NCBI GenBank assembly: GCA_018350325.1
Contig: JAEVLN010000001.1
Span: 3,461,501 to 3,525,500 of the forward strand
DNA from: Globodera rostochiensis
Lineage: Eukaryota > Nematoda > Chromadorea > Rhabditida > Heteroderidae
Length of the DNA stretch: 64,000 bases
Direction of reading: 5' to 3'
Of the stretch, positions 1 through 10,989 are shown piece after piece. Position numbers and translations under genes: made by a program. The notes beneath the pieces were generated by a model. It ran no database searches. It was not told the origin of the DNA and saw only the letters and a program-made list of their open reading frames with translations. Each line of letters opens with the position of its first letter. The stretch's first letter is position 1.

Positions 1-115
1 AACCCAATTACAAACAAATTTTTATTTATTAATTGACTGCAAATTTGACGTAGTTATTTATTTTAAGAAGCATTCATTAAATATGGGAAGGTGGAATGTT
101 TTTTAACATGTCTGG

Positions 116-235
116 GTTTAAGTAAATAAGACAATCATTTTTAAAACAATTTTTGAATTGTAATTATAATTTCAGTTTTTATAAACGTCATATTTTTATT
201 TATAAATATATAAAATAAATAATTTTTAGTTTTTT
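116..235 (+). repeat. Dispersed repeat A, copy 1
   Basis: This 120-bp stretch (GTTTAAGTAAATAAGACAATC at its left edge) reappears at 56247-56368 with only a few substitutions and small indels. A second short match, AACCCAATTACAA at position 1, recurs at 56756. The order of the two blocks differs between the loci, so this is a dispersed repeat or a rearranged duplication. No ORF or terminal in-verted repeat is visible. Confidence 0.7.
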
Positions 236-716
236 TGCTTTTATTTTGAAAGATTAACCGCATACATAATAACTCGATTCGAATTTATTTTAGTTATAAA
301 AACGTTTTTTTTATAACTAAAATCAAGTTAATAATTTCAAGAGTTTTCTATTGCAACTATTTTAACAATAAATATCATTTTTAAAAATCTATTCTGTACC
401 ATAGTCACAGAAATTGTAATCATAATTATTTATGTATAATTTATTACTTTAAAGTTCATGTCAGTTTATTCTGGGTTTTTAAAAATATGCACAACAAACA
501 ACGATAAAATAAAATTTAGTTATTATTCGAGTTTGTCAATAGATGCAAATTATGTTTAGGATTTTTATATCAAAAAATTAATTCGAGTAATTTATTAGAA
601 ATAAGAATTTATTTAAAATTAAAATGTTAGATTAATTTGTGAATTAAATTTGCACAGATACAAGAGTAATGTAGCTTCTTAACCTAACAAATGAAACCCA
701 ATTTCAGAATTGGCCC
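236..716. other. A/T-rich stretch, nothing recognised
   Basis: Homopolymeric A and T runs with scattered GC dinucleotides. I see no ORF of note, no tandem repeat and no recognisable RNA gene. Confidence 0.6.
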
Positions 717-960
717 AGGTCGGCGGGCACCGGCTTCCCAAAGAGCGCGCCACATTCGCAGTCACCAAATAATGCGACTTCCTTGATTTTTGTGTTCACT
801 CGAGCGTATTAATGGTTTTCATAAATTGTTTTCATTGTTACACAAATAAATTTTGAGTTTTATTTGACTAACTTAATTTTGTGAGTTATGCTCAATATTC
901 AATTTTAGTTTTTTTTAATCATCCCATTAATATCACTCAGTTCGATAATTATTTTTTTAT
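717..960 (+). repeat. Dispersed repeat B, copy 1
   Basis: A GC-rich head (CGGCTTCCCAAAGAGCGCGC at 731-750) followed by about 190 bp of A/T-rich sequence is repeated at 50018-50312. The head is nearly identical in the two copies. The A/T tail is still alignable, including CATCCCATTAATATCACTC and TTCGATAATTATTTTT. Frames through the head differ by indels between copies, so it does not behave like a conserved exon. It is best called a dispersed repeat or segmental duplication. Confidence 0.75.
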
Positions 961-1189
961 TAGGCCTCAATATTAACATTAATTAATCCAAAGTTGTTTA
1001 GTTTTCAAAATCTAATTTCATTTTGTTCAACAGCAATACGGTTCACAACAAAAGTATTTGCTTTATCAACTATTATCCATTTTTGTAAAAAAGTATTTAA
1101 CACTTTATAATTATTTGACTTATAAAGTAACATTTTTTGCATTAAAACATTTTATTTTGTTGAAAACATATGCATACCTTAAATTTTGT

Positions 1190-1315
1190 CTTAGTTTCGG
1201 ATTGAATTTCTATCCATAAAATTGCTATAGATTTTTCATGGAAAAATGGTAAAATATGGATTTATTCTCAAAAAAGCCTAAATATGGATTTATATGGACT
1301 AAAAAAGTCGCTCTA
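1190..1315. mobile_element. Decayed TE fragment with ATATGGA motifs
   Basis: The words AAATATGGATTTAT and TTATATGGAC recur here and resemble the region beginning at 30635. The stretch ends in CGCTCTA, whose reverse complement TAGAGCG has the YAGRG form of hAT-type termini. No partner end is seen, so this is probably one end of an old element. Confidence 0.35.
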
Positions 1316-1481
1316 ATTCAATAGACACAAGAAAGTTTTATAAACCAAAATTAATAACTTTCCTTTTAACTATTTAAAACCTCTAATTATTTGTTTAATA
1401 TTTTTCAAAAGTAAAACCAACAACCGCAGCATAAAATTTACCCAATTTTTCTTTTTTGCCAAGAAAAATGAATGGTTCTCT

Positions 1482-1497
1482 CCCCCCCCCCCCCCCC
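1482..1497 (+). repeat. Poly-C tract (16 C)
   Basis: A run of 16 C in A/T-rich DNA. Comparable runs occur at 22624-22637, 38294-38306, 59824-59839 and 60038-60046. Those at 59.8-60.0 kb adjoin GGCACC or GGTGCCGATAG, so they may descend from the CCCCTCCCC flank of the GC-palindrome repeat family. That origin is inference. Confidence 0.9.
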
Positions 1498-1698
1498 GAT
1501 CAAATCAATGGGCATGGAGAAGCAAGCTCTGTCCGACCCGAGCTAAGCCGAGCCGATGAATTGTACCCCTGAGGGGAGGGGCAAAGGAAGCAGTTTTTTA
1601 AATAAAAAGTGTAATATTTCAATTACATACAAAAGATCATTTCAAAATTGGTTAAATTGGAAACTCGTGGTCTCGGGAGCTGATATATCGGGGATCGA

Positions 1699-1785
1699 GG
1701 TTGAAAGTCGTGGACTAGGGGTTTTCGGGTTGAAAAGTCGCGCGGGTTTTCTCGGGGTTGAAAAGTCGCGGACGCAGTTTCTTGG
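1699..1785 (+). repeat. 28-29 bp tandem repeat, three units
   Basis: The core GGTTGAAAAGTCGCG occurs at 1699 (diverged), 1728 and 1756, spaced 29 and 28 bp, each with a GGGGTTTTCG-like segment before the next. The array lies in a GC-richer patch (1500-1800) that follows the poly-C tract. The patch holds a 79-codon open frame from 1556, but the frame runs through the repeat and has no other coding sign. Confidence 0.7.
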
Positions 1786-1799
1786 GTTGTCGTAGCTTT

Positions 1800-3831
1800 A
1801 TTATTTTTTATAAACTAATAAAAGAAAATTTATTTTTATCCTTTTACACCTTTTTATTAACATATTTTAATTTTAAAATATTTTGAAAATTCGCTTTTTT
1901 GTCAAAACTTTAAAAAAAAGTCCTAATAAAATTTCAAATAACATTGATTTGAAATCGAAAGATTTAATCTTAACTTAATCATTCATTCACTAAATGTCAT
2001 ATTGTATGTTTTTTTTTGTTCAAAACAAAAACTCTTAGAACAATAAGTTCTATTTTAAATGTTTATTTTCATTCTAATACATTTTAAGTAAATTTAATTG
2101 TTTATTCAATTTATTAATTAAATAACAAAAGAAATAATAAATATTGTTGTTACTTGAATTTTTTCATTAATTTTCACAATCTCAGATTCCAGAACTTGCT
2201 CTTTTTTTTTGTCAGGCTTACTCTTCAAGCATATTTTTAAGCATTTGTTTAATGCAAATTTCAAGCTTTGCTTATTAATTTAATTTTATATAATAAAATG
2301 TAATATGGTAAAATGAATTGCTTTTGTTTCTAGACAATTTTATCAAAGGATATAATAATTTAAATAACAAAGTTATTTAGCCTTTTGTTTAAAAAAGCAT
2401 TTTTAGATTCCTTATTAACTAAATATTCTTTTTTTGTCTAAGCAAATATCTTATAGGTATATTGTTCGTAAGCTTGTTTTTAAGCATATATAATATTTCA
2501 AAGAAATCTTGGATAGTGCGTTGAATGCTGTATTTTTTGCTAAGCTTTTTTTAAGCTAGTTTATATTTTTTTAATTTGTGAATTATTCTATTATTATTAA
2601 CGTAATGCCTGGGTTTCTAAACTTTATAAATTTCTTTAAATTTGATTCAAAAAATTTTTAAGCTTCGTTGTAAAAGATTTTACAAAACATTCGCAAATCT
2701 TTTAAATATTAATTTAGTAATTTATTATAACAAAAAATAGTAAAAGACTGCTGTGACTTATTATATGATAATTTATTTTTATAAATTGTATATTTTTTTA
2801 TTAAATTATCAAATATATAAGCGTTATTTTTGCAGACAAAATTGTATGCTGATTTTACGCGACTCGTCTCTTTGCTCTGCGACTCTTCGGACTCTTGGTC
2901 TCTCTGATCTTCATTGCTCTGCGACTCGTTCGTATCAAAAATAAATTTTTATTACTTTTTGATTAGATATTAAAAAAAAATTTAATTCTATTTTTTGTGA
3001 CTTATTCTTTTATTTTTAAAAGGTTGGTGGTAAATAAAATTTGATTTTTTTTTGATTTATGTATAAAGAGCCGACATCTATAAATAATGATATCTTTATT
3101 TTTTTATTTTGCTATTATCAAATTAATTCCTTACCTTATTTTACCAATTTTTTAGCAAATTGACTAATGATTAAGGTTGTAAAATTTATTTACTTGTATA
3201 ATTCAAAGAGAAGAAAAACAAATATTAATTTTATTTTTGTATCATCATTATATGGTAAGATACACTTAAATGAAGGTTTATAGAAGCAAAAATCAAAATT
3301 TGATTGCGAGCATTAACTAAATATATCTTGAATAATTATTTGTATCACGCAATAATATGAATTTTTCTATTGTTGTGTTAAAAAGTTAAGCATAGTTATT
3401 TCATGATTTATCAAAATGTAATTAAGATTTTATTATTAGTATAATTTGACTTTTGTATTCAACAAAAATTTATAATCATTTTTGAAAATTGACATAAATA
3501 ACATTGGGTTTGCTTATTATAAATTTACACAATTTTATTTTGAACTACCAAAGATAAAATTAAAGGGCCGTGGGATTATTGTTTCAGTGACGCAGGTGTC
3601 AATCCCTAGCAGATGGGCTCCATTATAAGTAAAACATTTTTAATTTTATTTTCATATATCCCGCATTTTTTTCATACACATAACCGCTTTTTCTTTTCAA
3701 AGAAACACATTTAATTGATTAAATATATTTTATTTATTTTTATTGCATAGTACAAAATTATTCAAATTTTTAAATATGTATATTTAGTAAAAATCAACTC
3801 GATTTTTGCGTGTTATAACTTGTAAATATAT
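1800..3831. other. A/T-rich stretch with two small GC islands
   Basis: Mostly featureless A/T-rich DNA. The island at 2836-2940 follows a good acceptor-like TTATTTTTGCAG and contains three GCGACTC words. It is open forwards to a stop at 2942, and on the other strand gives an acidic Ser/Glu-rich stretch, so its strand cannot be decided. A smaller island lies at 3566-3632. Confidence 0.4.
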
Positions 3832-3975
3832 GAACTGTCGGCTCTATTGCAGTTTACACGACCTTAAAATGTTTACACGACCATAAAATGTTTACACGAC
3901 CATAAAAAAAATACACGACCATAAATATAATTTGTGATAGGTTTGGAGTGTGTTCCTGTGACAGTGTCCGTTATC

Positions 3976-4110
3976 GTTAGGCTTAGGCCTAAGCCACCCT
4001 GGCTTGGGGTTCGTTAGGCTTAGGCCTAAGCCACCCTGGCTTGGGGTCTGTTAGGCTTAGGCCTAAGCTTAATAAACCCCAAGCCAGGGTGGCTTAGGCC
4101 TAAGCCTAAC
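3976..4110. repeat. TTAGGC palindrome cluster inside the transposon
   Basis: A 34-bp unit starting GTTAGGCTTAGGCCTAAGCC and ending in CTGGCTTGGGG occurs in direct orientation at 3976-4009 and 4013-4046, in part at 4051, and inverted at 4077-4110. The inner core is itself a palindrome, (TTAGGC)2 meeting (GCCTAA). A close relative lies at 63482-63537 near outlying copies of the 108-bp minisatellite. The hairpin potential is very high. Confidence 0.9.
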
Positions 4111-4262
4111 GATCCCTCTTGCTTATGGGGGGAATTAGAAGTTTAAATGGATTCTGCAATTTCAACACGAGTGGGTTAATCATGTTATCATAGCAAAACA
4201 AAAAATTTTAAGCTATATTAGAAGAAATCCGCTTACAATACGATTTTTAATTGTAATTTATT

Positions 4263-4626
4263 TATGGTCGTGTATTTGTTTTTATGGTCGTATAAACTGT
4301 TTATGGTCGTGTAAACTGGTTTTAAGGTCGTGTAAACATTTTAAGGTCGTGTAAACATTTTAAGGTCGTGTAAACATTTTAAGGTCGTGTAAACATTTTA
4401 AGGTCGTGTAAACATTTTAAGGTCGTGTAAACTGGTTTGGGTCGTGTAAACTGGTTTTAAGGTCGTGTAAACATTTTAAGGTCGTGTAAACATTTTAAGG
4501 TCGTGTAAACATTTTAAGGTCGTGTAAACATTTTAAGGTCGTGTAAACTGGTTTGGGTCGTGTAAACTGGTTTTAAGGTCGTGTAAACATTTTAAAGTCG
4601 TGTAATTTGTTTATGGTCGTGTAAAC
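4263..4626 (+). repeat. 20-bp minisatellite array (GGTCGTGTAAAC unit)
   Basis: About 19 units of TTTTAAGGTCGTGTAAACAT, with variants CTGGTTTGG and TTTATGG between cores. Runs of ATTTTAAGG alternate with CTGGTTTGG, giving a higher-order block that is seen twice (about 4321-4440 and 4450-4560). The final unit is part of the right terminal inverted repeat, so the array seems to have grown from the transposon end itself. Confidence 0.9.
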
Positions 4627-4646
4627 TGCAATAGAGCCGAACTGTC

Positions 4647-6360
4647 TAACATCTCACTGTCTGCACTCCTTTTAGTTTATAACGGTCCCTTTGAAATGAC
4701 TTAATTTGTTTTTTATTACACAATGTCTAGTGATTGTTGCAGATTTTTGCAATCTTCTCTTATTTCCTTAGTTAACATATTAATTACATTTTTTCAAAAC
4801 AATTATGACCTTTTTATACAATATTAAATAAATTTTTTGCGTTCATAAAAAGACTAGAAAGTTTTTAACACATTTTGTAAGCTTTGGCGAGATTGTTTTT
4901 TATTTTTTAAAGTAAAATATGTTTATTATTTGACTTTTTTGGTCTTTTTGTATTTATTTAGCCCACATTTTTTTTTGCAATTATATAATCGAAGGTTTTT
5001 AAATGTCTTTGTATCTTCTTAATCATAACAAGTTATTCGAATAACATTTGGAAACTAAATTTTTAGAATTTGTTACGAATATTTTGGCTCATTTAAATAG
5101 ACAAATTATTATTACTTTCAAATGGAATTCTATTAGAAAGACTTTTTGTAGTAATCCACGATTTAAAAGAAAAACTGGGCATTTATTATATTGAAAAACC
5201 ATGTCTTCTTTATTCTTTTAAAAAGATTTCTTGATTAATCAATAATTTTAAAAAATGTTTGTATAATTGAGCGAGTGTAGATTTTACGATTATTACATAT
5301 AATTATGAGAAGTAACATATTTTGATTATTGTTTATTTTGACTGAAAATAAATTATTTTACAGATGCGGGTGATCTTTATTGTATTCATGTATTTATTAG
5401 ATTTAAATGAAAAGATCAATTGAATATTTTCCTAGACATAAGACTCGATCCAAAATCTTAATTTATCTAAAATAAGTGCAGCAGCTCGTGCACAACTACA
5501 CACGTAATTAAAAATATTTCTTAGCCTTAAATGGCACTTGTTTTAATAGTGGAAGGTTAGTTACACTAATATTAAATGGTTATTCTTTAACAAAAAACTA
5601 TCAAAAAAATATATACACATTAAACACCATATTGCTCTTTTATTTGAAAAGAAGATTAAAGATATTTAATCCAAGTAAAATTGCGTTTAAATCAATTCGC
5701 AAATCTAACAAATCCCAGATAAACCCAAAACAAATCATTGACATCTTCAATAACAATATTAGATCCTCAATCGCATTTATTTAATATACCCTGATTTAGT
5801 AATTCTTTTTTAAATGCTATAAACTGCATAAACATGTTTTATAATGAATCATCGATAAAAAAGCAATTAATAAAATATTAGTTCAACTCATTTTCTCAGA
5901 AAGAACGAATTTTTTTAGTAATTCAAAGAATGATAAATATCATGCACACATTTTTTAAATTGAAAATGTAAAAAAAGTGTTGATTTAAAGTTCACAAAAA
6001 ATAAAAACTTTCAATAAAACAAAACTTCTGGTTTTAAAGCACATATTTAATTTTTTATGGTTTTTCTAAGGAAAGTTGAGTTGACTTGCATTTGAATTTT
6101 AGGCAAAAATTTTTTTTTAACATAATCATCATAAAATATATATTTGTTTTATAATAAAAACATCCATTTTACTATTTTAAAACATTTAATACGTGTATTT
6201 TTAATTGTAAATAAAATTGTTTAAAATAAAAATAAACCAAAAAAGTAATCAAATTCTAAAATTAGCCATAGCTAAGCAAAACGAATTTGTTCCATTAGAA
6301 TTATAATTTCTAATTTCGTATTACGTCAAATGTTTAAATACCTAATTGTATACTGACAAA
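4647..6360. other. A/T-rich stretch, nothing recognised
   Basis: Long A/T-rich DNA. The only GC-richer spot is 5480-5507, where AGTGCAGCAGCTCGTGCAC precedes GTAATT. It could be a very short exon but is too small to support. Confidence 0.5.
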
Positions 6361-6668
6361 ATACAAGAATATTTTCAAGGATGCAGAATGTTTTCATCTC
6401 GACCCGACGCGTAAACAGACTAAATTTGAGGGATTATAAAGAATAATATAAAATACTGAATAATTAAAGGCAAAATATTCTAATTATTTTTTAAAATAAT
6501 TCAATAAATTTATTTTTATTACAGAATGGTTGTTTTATTTTATGCTAAATATTTTTTGTTTTTTAATTTATTTTTTATTTTTTAATATTTAATATTTAAT
6601 TATATTTTATCCCTGCCAAATCAAGAATTCGAAGGTTAATTGATTCAAATGAGCTTCAAAAGCTTACA

Positions 6669-6800
6669 TCAGTTTTTATCGATCATTTGTGGGCATGAAA
6701 AGCACACTTTAACCTCGCTCGTTTTCGTTACTCCTGGGCAAATGCCGTGTACAAGATCGGTTTCTTTTTTATTTTGTTTAAAAAATGTTTGTTCAATCAT
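6669..6800 (-). CDS. Candidate small ORF, 43 aa (uncertain)
   Basis: On the minus strand an ATG opens a 43-codon frame. It has a basic N-terminal part, the segment HGICPGVTKTSEVK and a CFSCPQM motif, then TGA followed at once by TGTAAGC. The plus strand is also open across the same island for 60 codons. The product is not recognised. No homologous copy was seen in the window. The island is GC-richer than its surroundings, which by itself opens frames, so coding status is unproven. Confidence 0.15.
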   Translation of the reverse strand: MIEQTFFKQNKKETDLVHGICPGVTKTSEVKVCFSCPQMIDKN

Positions 6801-6994
6801 TTTCATCATTTTGATAGCATAGGTAAAATCACTTATTTTTAAGTTAAATATAAATTAATATTTTTTTACATATTTTTTGCTTAAAAATCTATTATTCGGG
6901 GTTATATTGGTTTTGTAAATTGAAGTAGTAAAATATAATATTTTTCTTTAATTATTGGGATATATTTATGTAAAATATTTGTACTATTGTTGCG

Positions 6995-7215
6995 CCTTGG
7001 GACAATCTGTCTCCGACACCAAGGTGACGCCAAAACATGTTTTCTCGGCCATCCCGCCGCCTGACAATTAATTTAATGTGATATAAAATTTCTTATTTTT
7101 AATCAACATTTTTGCATATTTATTAAATGTCTGGATTAGGTTTGATTCAATTTTTATTGCAAATTTGAAGTTTATTGACAGCATATACATACCTTCTATA
7201 TTTATCTATTTTTTA
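6995..7215 (+). repeat. Dispersed repeat C, copy 1
   Basis: A GC-rich head (GCCTTGGGACAATCTGTCTC, then CTCGGCCATCCCGCC) plus about 140 bp of A/T-rich tail matches 57305-57560 on the opposite strand. The tail keeps AACATTTTTGCATATTTA and TTTATTGACAGCATATACAT in both copies. The head differs by a 2-nt indel that breaks any shared frame, so this is a dispersed repeat rather than a conserved exon pair. Confidence 0.8.
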
Positions 7216-8087
7216 ACGATTAACAATCTTAATGTTGCCTTATATTTTTATTTCATCAAATTAAGAAACTACACCTTTTTATAGATGATTATCATTTTGA
7301 ATATTCTTTTTTAATCAATATTTTTTTGCAATTAAATTATTTGTATATAAAATTTTAGATTTTGCATTAATATTTTTGCAAAACACATTAAATAATTAAA
7401 ATTGCCTTTTCAAATATTGAGTATGAAATTCTTTACAACCATTTAAATTTTTATTTATATTCTCTTTAATCTTTTTTTGTAATTTTTTTAGCTATTATTT
7501 GAAGTCCTTTAAATTGCTAAAGTTCAGGTTTGTTGTCGATAAAGAAATATATTTTTGTAATTAAAATTAAGTGAGTTATTTACAGATATAAAGTTATTAA
7601 ATAGATTAAATCATACTGTCCTCACCTTCTATCCTCTTCTGATATTTGAACCAGCATTATATAAATAGAATGCATAAGAATATTTTAATATGTTATTTTT
7701 GAAATAATAAATGAATGAGATAAAAAAAATTAATTTATAATTTAATTGATAAAAAAGTGAGTTTTGATTTGTTACTGCGCTGAATCTGTACACATGTGTG
7801 GAGACATGGAGAGGAAGTTGGAGCAAAATTACGCTTCAATCTTTTAAACTGAAAATTGTATTACAATATTAATTATTTACGATTGATTAGATAAACTCTA
7901 ATTCAATTGAAGCATAAATTGTTATTTTTATGTTAAATTAAATATTAAGTATAAATAAGGGGTGTTTCTTTGGTTATCTATATAATAAATTGTTTAAAGA
8001 TAATTTTTTAATTTAGCTCAAATGGCATTTATTAAAATAAATACATATAGGACAAAGTGAAAATAATATTATGTACATCAAAATAAA
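7216..8087. other. A/T-rich stretch with one weak ORF
   Basis: Mostly A/T-rich. At 7629-7826 (-) a 65-codon frame starting at a non-ATG codon ends in TAG just before GTGAGG. Its C-terminal half is low-complexity Tyr/Phe/Asn coding, and I do not accept it as a gene. Nothing else is recognised. Confidence 0.5.
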
Positions 8088-8409
8088 TTAATAACAAGCA
8101 ATACAACTTTTTTTTGCGATACGTAGGATTACCACTTGATGTCCACGCGTGGCACGAAATCGGCTTTTACAAAAATAAAGAAAATAATTCATTAATTAGA
8201 TGTTGAAAAGGTTTAATAATTTTAAATGGTTGATATAAAAATATTTACTAAAACTCTTTTTGTTGTTTTTAATCACATGGTTGTTTTGGCAGCTATAGAT
8301 GAAGGAGGTCGTATTCACCAATAAACGGTCATACAATTTGATATTAAATAAGATAAAAATGTTTGCAAAGAGTCGAGAAAATGGATGCTAATTGCGCACT
8401 GATAAACGA
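8088..8409 (-). CDS. Candidate two-exon 3' gene end (uncertain)
   Basis: Minus strand. An acceptor-like TTTTTGCTTTTAG precedes 8409-8319, open as VYQCAISIHFLDSLQTF onward to TTATTG|GTGAAT. A second acceptor-like TTTTTGTAAAAG precedes 8163. In the phase set by the first exon the second reads RFRATRGHQVVILRIAK and stops at 8088. In another phase it reads DFVPRVDIKW and stops at 8129. AATAAA lies at 8033-8028. A further minus-strand island at 8465-8520 has a CYGCGGSSDN segment, but its phase does not join cleanly. The product is not recognised. Confidence 0.2.
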
Positions 8410-8519
8410 CTAAAAGCAAAAATTATTTATGATCAAATAAAAAATATAATTTTTTATAAATACCCAAACCATTTTTATATTATCTGAAGATCCGCCACAC
8501 CCATAACAGTCGTTGAACC

Positions 8520-10172
8520 AATATTGTGAAAATTTAAAGTAAATGCTATTTAAATACTTCGTTAAAAATTTACTTTATTATAAAGAAATTTTAGGTGCAA
8601 AATTACAGGTTAAAAAAGCTAACTAATTAATAAATTATAAAATAAATTCATAATTAAAATAAACTAACTAAAAATGCAAATTATTTTTGTTAGTTATAGA
8701 ATAAAGCAAGAGCTTAATATTTTAATTTAATAAATGCTTAAAATAGGCATCGAGAGCAAATTTGACATAAAACAAGCAGAAGCAAAATTAATAATATTAT
8801 AGCTTATACTCATTTCAAACATGAAAAAACGATTAATTAAATGGGCAAAAATCAAAATTTATCATAAACAAGCTTATTTTACTTAAACTGTTACAAATTA
8901 ACTTTTGGATTTATGAACATGGTCGGCCGGATTTTTAAGTAAAAAATCCGACCGAAAAATCTGAAAAAAAGATTTATTCTTTTAACTGGTTAAATGTATT
9001 TTACTAAATTGATATCAGACATAAAAAAGATTCTAATAAACAAAATCAAATTTTTAAAAAAAGCAATAAAGTAAAAAGTCGACTAATTGTTTTATTATAG
9101 CGAAACGGGCAACTCAAAGATATCGAATATTTTGTTGTTCAATAAAAAATCTCTATTCTGTCATTGATTTTGCCAGAAAAAGGTCAAAATTGTCCAAATA
9201 CTGCTAAAAAATTGGTGCAAAAATGCAAATTAAATGAGTATAAAAGTCTTGCAAGAATGCAATTAAATTTATATCATTGTCTAAAGATTAGTAATGTTCT
9301 ATAAAGTGACTTTAAGTAAAGGCTATAAAAATTTTGAAATTGCAATAAATGATAATAAGTTGAAACCAAAAAATATACTATTGTTAATAACCAATCTTTA
9401 AAATTTCATACTGAAACAAGACTGAAAAGACAAATATGAAATTGGAAAATGAAAATTTGATCTCATTTAACAAAAAAGCGAAATAGTGAACTGAAACAAA
9501 TAAAATTACCATATAAAACTCGCTAAGGAATTATGAGATCTAGCAATAAATTTGTTTGACTTTTTAGAAATATGCGATGAAATAATATGAATACCCCGAA
9601 TAAGACATATTGGAAATGAAAACAAATATATTTAATAATTTTAATAATTAAATTCATTTATGAATCGCTTTTACAAATATTCATTAACACGTTATAAATT
9701 CTTATTTTTTTATAAAAGCACAAAAATACTATTTTTGTTTGCTCCGCAGTCTTGAAAAATTAAATTAACAAAATATAAATTTTATGTGCTGTTTTATTGA
9801 GCCTTCCTAAATGTATAATTTGCTCGGACATTATTTTTATGCCATATTATATCACAATTTAAGCAATACTCCATGGTTAGTCATGATAGGATTAATTTAA
9901 TTTATTGTGTTTCATGGCAACTGCGTGCCAAATTTGTTTTAAAGTGAATAATTCATTCATTTTTTTATCTCGACATTTGACCTTTTCAATAATTGGTAAT
10001 CGACGACAAACAGTAATTTGATTAAACTATTTTATTTGTTAAGAGTTTTTCATTATATTTATAAAATAAATTATTATTTGCTTAATGATTTTGTAAAATT
10101 TAGTTTTTTAATAATCTCTAATTGTTGCATTTTTCTGTAAAATTTTCAACAATTGTGAGATTCCATATCACT
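8520..10172. other. A/T-rich stretch, nothing recognised
   Basis: A-rich sequence with one small inverted repeat at 8926-8962 (GGTCGGCCGGATTTTT facing AAAAATCCGACC). No ORF or repeat family could be supported. Confidence 0.5.
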
Positions 10173-10897
10173 ATGATTTATCAATGTGCGTTTTTGTTTC
10201 TTCTCATTTGGCTCGAGGTATGGTCTGGATGTTTTGAGAAAACATAGTTTAACTGTCCCTATTAAAAATTGTTTTTTGTTGTTATGTTATCTATGCAATA
10301 TTTAAAATTATAAAATAAAATTGTGAAGTAAAGAAAATATTTGTTTTCAAGTTCTAAATATTTAAATATTCAGATTGTTGTATATTTCTTTATATTAGAG
10401 TCTTAAATACGAATTTCAGAAAACATGAGTTTTGTCTTAGGTTTAAGTTTTATAAATTTGCTTTTTAAATTATTAAATGTTTTTTTCATTAGTGTCAGGC
10501 GTAATGCAAGTAATTTTGAATTCTTAGTTAATAACTTTGACTCTTGCACATCAGTCTTCGTCTGCCTTTTTTTGCATTTCCAGGATAAAATTAATAAGCT
10601 GAATCGTGCCTTCCGACGAAAATTGAATTGTTTTGTTGATTGGTTGGTCATGTTGTCCATGGTACGTATGCCCTGAGAGGGCTATTTTGTGTAGTTTTAA
10701 AAAGGTTAAATGTCTATTTTTTAAATTACACTATTTTAAATAATGTTGATTTTTGCTTTTGTCACTGATTTTTTTGCATGGTGCAACCTTGTTCATCAGT
10801 TGCAGTAAATGATTTGAAGATCAGAGCGATATATATATATAATAAACTTTTTTTTATTTGTATAAAGCGTTGCTTCGTCAAATTAAGCAGCGCGTGA
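10173..10897 (+). CDS. Candidate small secreted peptide gene, three exons
   Basis: Exon 1 (10173-10217) starts with ATG and encodes MIYQCAFLFLLIWLE, a signal-peptide-like hydrophobic stretch, then GTATGG. Exon 2 (10584-10661) follows TTGCATTTCCAG, encodes 26 residues starting DKINKLNRAFRRKLNCF, and ends ATG|GTACGT. Exon 3 (10868-10897) follows TTGTATAAAG and in the same phase encodes RCFVKLSSA and a stop. AATAAA lies at 10981. All junctions are phase 0. The product would be about 50 aa with a basic, two-cysteine mature part. No family is recognised. Exon 2 lies inside an 83-codon unspliced (+) ORF (10425-10676) and opposite an 85-codon (-) ORF, so three readings compete. Confidence 0.28.
10403..10660 (-). 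CDS. Competing 85-aa basic ORF on the minus strand
   Basis: An ATG-started 85-codon frame encodes a Lys/Arg-rich, hydrophilic protein starting MDNMTNQSTKQFNFRRKARF and ending in a SKFIKLKPKTK region. The first half lies in GC-richer sequence and the second half in A/T-rich sequence that happens to lack stops. The plus strand of the same interval is open for 83 codons and carries better splice context. At most one is real. No family is recognised. Confidence 0.18.
   Translation of the reverse strand: MDNMTNQSTKQFNFRRKARFSLLILSWKCKKRQTKTDVQESKLLTKNSKLLALRLTLMKKTFNNLKSKFIKLKPKTKLMFSEIRI
10831..10843 (+). repeat. (TA)n microsatellite
   Basis: About six TA dinucleotides. Similar short runs occur at 13608-13618 and 26287-26296. 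Confidence 0.7.
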
Positions 10898-10989
10898 AAG
10901 CCATTGACATATTTATTTAGTAATTAATTGTTTCTACTTTATTTTAAATGTTTTATTTATTTTTTGTGTTATTTCTTATAAATAAATAT

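Larger units (their letters stand above)
3840..4638. mobile_element. Non-autonomous DNA transposon with exact 8-bp TSD
   Basis: The two ends are perfect 24-bp inverted repeats beginning GGCTCTATTGCAGTTTACAC. They are flanked by the exact 8-bp direct repeat GAACTGTC at 3832-3839 and 4639-4646. The interior has no ORF. The left part carries four ACACGACC units. The right part carries about 19 copies of the same word in the opposite orientation (GGTCGTGT), with most spacings close to 20 bp. Between them lies a set of TTAGGC palindromes. An 8-bp duplication fits hAT or Merlin families. The GGCTCT start does not match the usual hAT YAGRG form, so I leave the superfamily open. The intact ends and TSD argue for a fairly recent insertion. 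Confidence 0.85.

Noticed and set aside
3976..4110. Telomere or subtelomere
   Set aside because: Only two or three TTAGGC units stand together, in palindromes, and they sit inside a transposon with clear ends.
4263..4626. CRISPR-like regular spacing
   Set aside because: The units are contiguous, with no unique spacers; this is a minisatellite inside a eukaryotic transposon.
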